From Williamsia sp. (lineage in GTDB: Bacteria > Actinomycetota > Actinomycetes > Mycobacteriales > Mycobacteriaceae), in contig NZ_JAEMTF010000015.1 of NCBI RefSeq assembly GCF_016462415.1, forward strand, positions 10,151 to 67,389: a DNA stretch of 57,239 bases. Direction: 5' to 3'. The stretch's first letter is position 1. Each line of letters starts with the position of its first letter. The translations under genes and the position numbers were made by a program. Positions 53,358-57,239 of the stretch are shown in pieces. The notes below the pieces were generated by a model. That model ran no database searches. It was not told the origin of the DNA and saw only the letters and a list, made by a program, of their open reading frames with translations.

Positions 53358-54649
53358 CGACGCACCCGGTACCTGCCCTGGCGCCCTGGGCCGGAACGGA
53401 ACTCGGCCTGGTGGCGTCGCACGTCGACGGGATCGCAGGGTGGAGCATCGACGCACTGATCGAACCGGGCCTGCGACGCAACCCCAAACGCGCACACCTG
53501 TGGGTGTCACGGGTCCTCGGCAAACACATCCCGGTGGCCCCGTCGACCATCATCCGCGCCGGGTCCGACCTCGCGGACCTGGTCCGCATCGGCACGGGTG
53601 AATCGGTCGTCGTCTTCGGTTTCGCCGAGACGGCAACGGGTCTGGGACACGTCGTCGCCCGGCGACTCGACGCGCCGGTCTACCTGCACTCCACCCGCCG
53701 CCCCGGCCCGCCCGGTGCGACGTGGGCGCGGTTCTCCGAGGGCCATTCGCACGCCACCGACCACCTCATCCAGCCGTCGTCGCCGGAGCTGCTGCGCACC
53801 GGGGACACGCTGGTGCTCGTCGACGACGAGATCTCCACGGGAGCAACAGCACTCGATGCCATCCGCTCACTCCACCAGCTCGCTCCGCGACGCCGGTACG
53901 TCGTGGCCGCACTGGTCGACATGCGATCGGACGCCGACGTGGCGACCTGCGCCGCCGCCGCTGCCGATCTCGACGTCACCGTCGAGTTCGTCAGTCTGGC
54001 GCGCGGGGTCGCCACCGTGCCCGCTGATCTGGTCACGCGGGTCGCGGCTCTTCCCGATCGGCAGCCCTCCGGTGATCACCTCCGCGACACCGTCGACGAC
54101 GGTGAGGTGATCCGGGTCGACGTCGAGTGGCCGCCCGATGTGCCCGATGGGGGACGCCATGGCTTCCTCGCCGCCGACGAAACCGCCTTTGCCGGGCTGG
54201 TCGCGTCCGCGGCGGAGGCCCTCGAACCCCACCTCGACCCGCGGCGCCCCGTGGTCGTGATCGGGCACGAGGAACTGATGTACCTGCCGATGCGGATCGC
54301 GGCGGCAATCGAGTCCCCCGGGCGGATCGTGCTGTCGCAGACGACCACCCGCTCCCCCGCCTACGTGCGCGACGCCGACGGATATCCGCTGCGCCACGGG
54401 TTCGCTTTCACCGCGCCGGAGGTGCGCACGTCCATCGATGCGCCTCGTCGGTACCTGTACAACGCCGGTGAGGCCGACCCCCACACCCAGCGCGTGCTCG
54501 TCGTGGACGCCGCCGCCGACACCGATGCCCTCGTCGCCGACGACTCGGTGGTCGCCGCGCTGACCGGGTCCGGACGAGACCTGGTGCTGCTGGTCGTCGG
54601 CGACACGCGGTTCGCAGCGCTGGCCGCGGCCCGGGGTGTGAGTCGGTGA
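53354..54649 (+). CDS. phosphoribosyltransferase-like protein with C-terminal TRSP-type domain, Ter-associated
   Basis: The start is the GTG overlapping the lyase stop; 431 residues. The N-terminal half is a PRTase fold: V-V-V-F-G-F-A-E-T-A-T-G near residue 80 and the PRPP-binding loop L-V-L-V-D-D-E-I-S-T-G-A-T-A at about 154-167. The C-terminal domain (about 255-431) includes V-V-V-I-G-H-E-E-L-M-Y-L-P and fits the TRSP region of Ter operons. It should transfer a phosphoribosyl group or cleave a nucleoside-like product, as predicted for these operons. Activity is unproven. Confidence 0.88.
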   Translation: MTTHPVPALAPWAGTELGLVASHVDGIAGWSIDALIEPGLRRNPKRAHLWVSRVLGKHIPVAPSTIIRAGSDLADLVRIGTGESVVVFGFAETATGLGHVVARRLDAPVYLHSTRRPGPPGATWARFSEGHSHATDHLIQPSSPELLRTGDTLVLVDDEISTGATALDAIRSLHQLAPRRRYVVAALVDMRSDADVATCAAAAADLDVTVEFVSLARGVATVPADLVTRVAALPDRQPSGDHLRDTVDDGEVIRVDVEWPPDVPDGGRHGFLAADETAFAGLVASAAEALEPHLDPRRPVVVIGHEELMYLPMRIAAAIESPGRIVLSQTTTRSPAYVRDADGYPLRHGFAFTAPEVRTSIDAPRRYLYNAGEADPHTQRVLVVDAAADTDALVADDSVVAALTGSGRDLVLLVVGDTRFAALAAARGVSR

Positions 54650-55761
54650 ATCTGCCCACGCCGCTGTACGGGCCCGACTTCGGCAGCTACGCGCCCGACG
54701 AGGTCGCCTGGCTGCTCACCGATCTGTCCGATGTCGATCTCGAGGCCGACATCGAGATCCGCGAGCGCGCGATCCAGGCCGGTACCGCGCACTACGCGGA
54801 GTCGCTGCCCATCGAGTTCCAGCCCGATGAGCGCTACCGGGCGTTGTTCGACACCGTCCTCGACGAGACCGCCGGCACGCTGGCCGCCGCGGTCGCGACC
54901 GTCACCGAACTGGTGATCGCCGAACGCGGCGAGGACGTCGTGGTGGCGTCCCTCGCCCGCGCCGGCACCCCGGTCGGGATCCTCATGCGCCGATGGGCGC
55001 GGTACCGGCACGGCCTCGAACTCCCGCACTACGCCGTGTCGATCGTCCGCGACCGAGGCATCGACCGGACCGCGATCGAGTACCTGGCCGCACATCACGA
55101 CCCCGCATCGGTGGTCTTCGTCGACGGGTGGACCGGCAAGGGTGCCATCGCCCGTGAACTGACCGCCGCGCTCGACGACGTCGCGGCCGCCGGGGGGCCG
55201 CGGTGCAATCCCGATCTCGCCGTGCTGGCCGATCCCGGTCACTGCGTCCGCACGTACGGCACCCGCGACGACTTCCTCATCGCCTCGGCCTGCCTGAACT
55301 CGACGGTCTCCGGTCTGGTGTCGCGGACGGTCCTGAACGCAGATCTGATCGGCCCGAACGACTTCCACGGCGCGAAGTTCTATCGGGAACTCGCCGACTC
55401 GGATGTCTCGAACCGTCTGCTCGACGCGGTGTCCGGCGCTTTCCCCGACGTCGCGGGAGGCATCGACGATGCCGTCACCGACCTCGTGGCCTCTGATCGG
55501 ACACCGTCGTGGAGCGGGTGGCGATCGGTGGAGGACATCCGCGCGCGGTACGGCATCACCACGGTCAACTTCGTCAAGCCCGGTGTCGGTGAGACGACGC
55601 GCGTGCTGCTGCGACGGGTCCCGTGGCGGATCCTCGTGCGTGACCCCGATGCCCCCGAGTTGCACCACATCCACGCCCTCGCCGAGAGTCGGGGCGTTCC
55701 GGTGGAGGTCGTCGACGATCTGGCGTACTCGTGCATGGGGCTCATCAAGGAACTCGAGTGA
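54646..55761 (+). CDS. StiP-type PRTase-like protein with PELOTA RNA-binding domain, Ter-associated
   Basis: Starts at GTG overlapping the upstream stop; 371 residues. The first 280 residues form a StiP/PRTase-related domain with V-V-F-V-D-G-W-T-G-K-G near 154-165 in place of a canonical PRPP loop; H-Y-A-V-S-I-V-R-D-R-G-I-D precedes it. The C-terminal 80 residues (R-I-L-V-R-D-P-D-A ... V-V-D-D-L-A-Y-S-C) match the PELOTA-like RNA-binding fold. Some databases call StiP a cysteine protease, but PRTase-like chemistry fits the sequence better. It is part of the same overlapping gene chain. Confidence 0.87.
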   Translation: MNLPTPLYGPDFGSYAPDEVAWLLTDLSDVDLEADIEIRERAIQAGTAHYAESLPIEFQPDERYRALFDTVLDETAGTLAAAVATVTELVIAERGEDVVVASLARAGTPVGILMRRWARYRHGLELPHYAVSIVRDRGIDRTAIEYLAAHHDPASVVFVDGWTGKGAIARELTAALDDVAAAGGPRCNPDLAVLADPGHCVRTYGTRDDFLIASACLNSTVSGLVSRTVLNADLIGPNDFHGAKFYRELADSDVSNRLLDAVSGAFPDVAGGIDDAVTDLVASDRTPSWSGWRSVEDIRARYGITTVNFVKPGVGETTRVLLRRVPWRILVRDPDAPELHHIHALAESRGVPVEVVDDLAYSCMGLIKELE

Positions 55762-55774
55762 TCGGGAGGCAGCA

Positions 55775-56623
55775 GTGACCGCGCTCGTCGCGACCGATCT
55801 GGATCGAACGTTGATCTACTCGACCGCCGCGGCCGAGATCGGCGTCGAGCCGGACGACTACGCCTGCGCCGCCACCCTGCGGTGTGTCGAGATCTATCAG
55901 GGGCGACCGCAGTCGTTCATGTCGCACCGCGCGGTCGAGTTGCTCGACGAGCTGGACCACGTCGCGACGGTGGTCCCGGTGACCACCCGTAGCGTCGAGC
56001 AGCTACGCCGCGTCGAGCTGCCGTTCACTCCGGATCTGTCCCGTCGTCGGTTCGCCGTGGCCGCCAACGGCGGCGAGATCCTCGTCGACGGCGTGCCCGA
56101 TCCCGCCTGGCGAGCCGAGGTCGAGCGACGACTGACCGCGGCCTGCGCACCGGTCTCGGAGGTGCACGATCACCTCGCTGTCGACGCCGACCCCGGCTGG
56201 CTGCGGTCGCTGCGCATCGCCGACGGCCTGTTCTGCTACGCGGTCGTCGAACTCGCAGCGCTGCCGCCGGACCTGGTCGACCGGTGGCGCCAATGGGCCC
56301 GACCCCGCGGATGGAACGTGTCCCGCCAGGGCCGCAAGATCTACGTGATGCCCGACCCGGTGACGAAGTCCGCAGCCATCGCCGCGGTTCGCGAGCACTA
56401 CGTCCCGCATCCCACCGACCGCCTGTTCGCGGCGGGCGACGGGGTGTTGGACCGGCCGCTGCTGATGTCGGCCGACCGAGCGATCCGGCCTCGACACGGC
56501 GAGTTGCAGGAACTCTCGTGGCACCATCCGACGTTGTCCGTTACGAGCGCTTCGGGCATCGCCGCGGCCGAGGAGATCCTGGATTGCCTGCTGATCTGGT
56601 CTCGCGAGACCGTGGTCGCCTGA
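55775..56623 (+). CDS. HAD-superfamily hydrolase, Ter-associated
   Basis: Starts at GTG with GGGAGG upstream; 282 residues. D-L-D-R-T at residues 8-12 gives the nucleophile and acid aspartates; T-T-R near 72 is motif II, K in D-P-V-T-K-S near 200 motif III and A-G-D-G-V-L-D motif IV with metal-binding Asp. A cap domain lies between motifs II and III (Cof/sucrose-phosphatase-like C2 type). It probably removes a phosphate in the module's last steps. Thirteen bases separate it from the StiP gene. Confidence 0.9.
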   Translation: MTALVATDLDRTLIYSTAAAEIGVEPDDYACAATLRCVEIYQGRPQSFMSHRAVELLDELDHVATVVPVTTRSVEQLRRVELPFTPDLSRRRFAVAANGGEILVDGVPDPAWRAEVERRLTAACAPVSEVHDHLAVDADPGWLRSLRIADGLFCYAVVELAALPPDLVDRWRQWARPRGWNVSRQGRKIYVMPDPVTKSAAIAAVREHYVPHPTDRLFAAGDGVLDRPLLMSADRAIRPRHGELQELSWHHPTLSVTSASGIAAAEEILDCLLIWSRETVVA

Positions 56624-56681
56624 CCACCGTGAGCACGACCGACATGACCACCACCGAACGACCGACTGAGGAACGTGACTG

Positions 56682-57239
56682 ATGGCGACGACGCTGACCA
56701 AGGGACAGAACGGCCCCCTCGCAGGAACCGATGTGGAGATCTCGGTCGACCTGGCCGCGGCGGGTGATCTGTCCGCCCTCCTCGTCACCGATTCCGGGAA
56801 GGTCCGCACCGACGCCGATTTCGTCTTCTTCAATCAGCCGTCCGGGCCCGGCGTCACGCTGGCGACCGGTGCGGGCATCGGCACCCTGCGTCTGAGCCTG
56901 GGTGCGGTCCCGGCCGACATCACGCAGATCCGTGCGGTCATCACCCTGGAGAACGGCACCTTCGGTCCGATCGCGGCACCCGTGGCCCACGTGCGCGTCG
57001 GTGGGCAGGACGCCTACGACTATCCGATCGACGGGTTGTCCTCCGAGTCCATCGTCATCGCGGCAGAGGTGTACCGGCGCGGGACCGACTGGAAGGTCCG
57101 CGCCGTCGGGCAGGGATACGCCGGCGGTTTCGCCGCCCTGGTCACCGACCACGGTGTGTCGGTCGACGACGCAATGCACTGCGTGTCGCCAGTCGGACCT
57201 GAGCAACTTCCCATCCGCCGGACTTTGAATCACTTCGTT
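56682..57239 (+). CDS. TerD-family protein, second copy, 3' end outside window
   Basis: The frame opens at ATG 56682 and stays open to the last base, so at least 186 residues are visible and the end is missing. L-T-K-G-Q-N-G-P-L at the start, V-R-T-D-A-D-F-V-F-F-N-Q-P near residues 41-53 and A-V-G-Q-G-Y-A-G-G near 145 identify TerD. The first calcium cluster is weaker than in the other copy: A-G-D-L-S-A replaces D-x-D-x-S-A, so one Asp is missing. Sequence past residue 160 (M-H-C-V-S-P-V-G-P) starts a linker, suggesting a longer multi-domain TerD protein. Confidence 0.9.
   Translation, partial: MATTLTKGQNGPLAGTDVEISVDLAAAGDLSALLVTDSGKVRTDADFVFFNQPSGPGVTLATGAGIGTLRLSLGAVPADITQIRAVITLENGTFGPIAAPVAHVRVGGQDAYDYPIDGLSSESIVIAAEVYRRGTDWKVRAVGQGYAGGFAALVTDHGVSVDDAMHCVSPVGPEQLPIRRTLNHFV

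Noticed and set aside
1-57239. tRNA, rRNA, CRISPR array, transposase or phage genes
   Set aside because: No cloverleaf, regular spaced repeats, transposase or integrase-like proteins were seen on either strand.

Overview
The window is high-GC DNA from a mycolic-acid-containing actinobacterium (Mycobacteriales), most like Gordonia or a close relative. Support comes from frequent GTG starts, 4-base ATGA/GTGA gene overlaps, a cyclopropane/mycolic acid methyltransferase homologue, a PapA-type acyltransferase, an MMPL transporter, a PimC-like mannosyltransferase, a CYP140-like P450, a deazaflavin (F420)-type nitroreductase, an Rv0910-like SRPBCC protein and a perfect KstR-type operator. The genus is an inference from gene content. 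Gene density is very high: no stretch longer than about 300 bases lacks a gene, and I saw no tRNA, rRNA, CRISPR array, insertion sequence or prophage.

Layout. 1-9.1 kb: accessory metabolic genes (hydrolase fragment, PNPOx-like and RibD-like proteins, an SDR, an amino acid permease), an FAD monooxygenase divergent from its probable TetR repressor with two palindromic operators, and an ECF42-type sigma factor with its DGPF/YciI partner. 9.3-17.2 kb: cell-envelope and redox genes (acyltransferase-3, YceI, PapA-like acyltransferase, Tat-exported bicovalent flavin oxidase, SRPBCC protein, FAD oxidoreductase plus DUF1295 membrane protein). 17.3-24.1 kb: VOC protein, aldo/keto reductase, FAH hydrolase, DUF5519 protein, zinc alcohol dehydrogenase divergent from TetR, and a CYP140-like P450. 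24.1-28.5 kb: a tandem GAF-ANTAR pair, then a DapB-like dehydrogenase and a carboxymuconolactone decarboxylase homologue behind a KstR-type site. 28.5-38.5 kb: nitrogen, sulfur and carbon functions (a 1377-residue nitrate reductase fused to a sulfite-reductase-like diflavin module, OsmC, O-acetylhomoserine sulfhydrylase, CoA-binding protein, GH15 trehalase-like enzyme, cyanase). 38.5-46.9 kb: a reverse-strand run of SRPBCC, MMPL, alpha/beta hydrolase, F420-type protein and glucose-6-phosphate dehydrogenase, then lipid and glycolipid genes and a DUF1275 membrane protein.

46.9-57.2 kb is the most interesting part: a divergent tellurium-resistance-type (Ter) stress locus. Leftward run terD, a TerC/DUF475 membrane protein, a ferredoxin-type reductase and a class III adenylyl cyclase. 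Rightward, mostly with 4-base overlaps, run an unrecognised helical protein, a TIM-barrel C-C bond lyase, a phosphoribosyltransferase-like protein, a StiP/Pelota-type protein, a HAD phosphatase and a second TerD cut by the window end. This matches the Ter-associated biosynthetic module predicted from comparative genomics to make a nucleoside-like metabolite. Its chemistry is not established, and the redox/cyclase genes on the leftward arm and the helical protein are the least explained parts.
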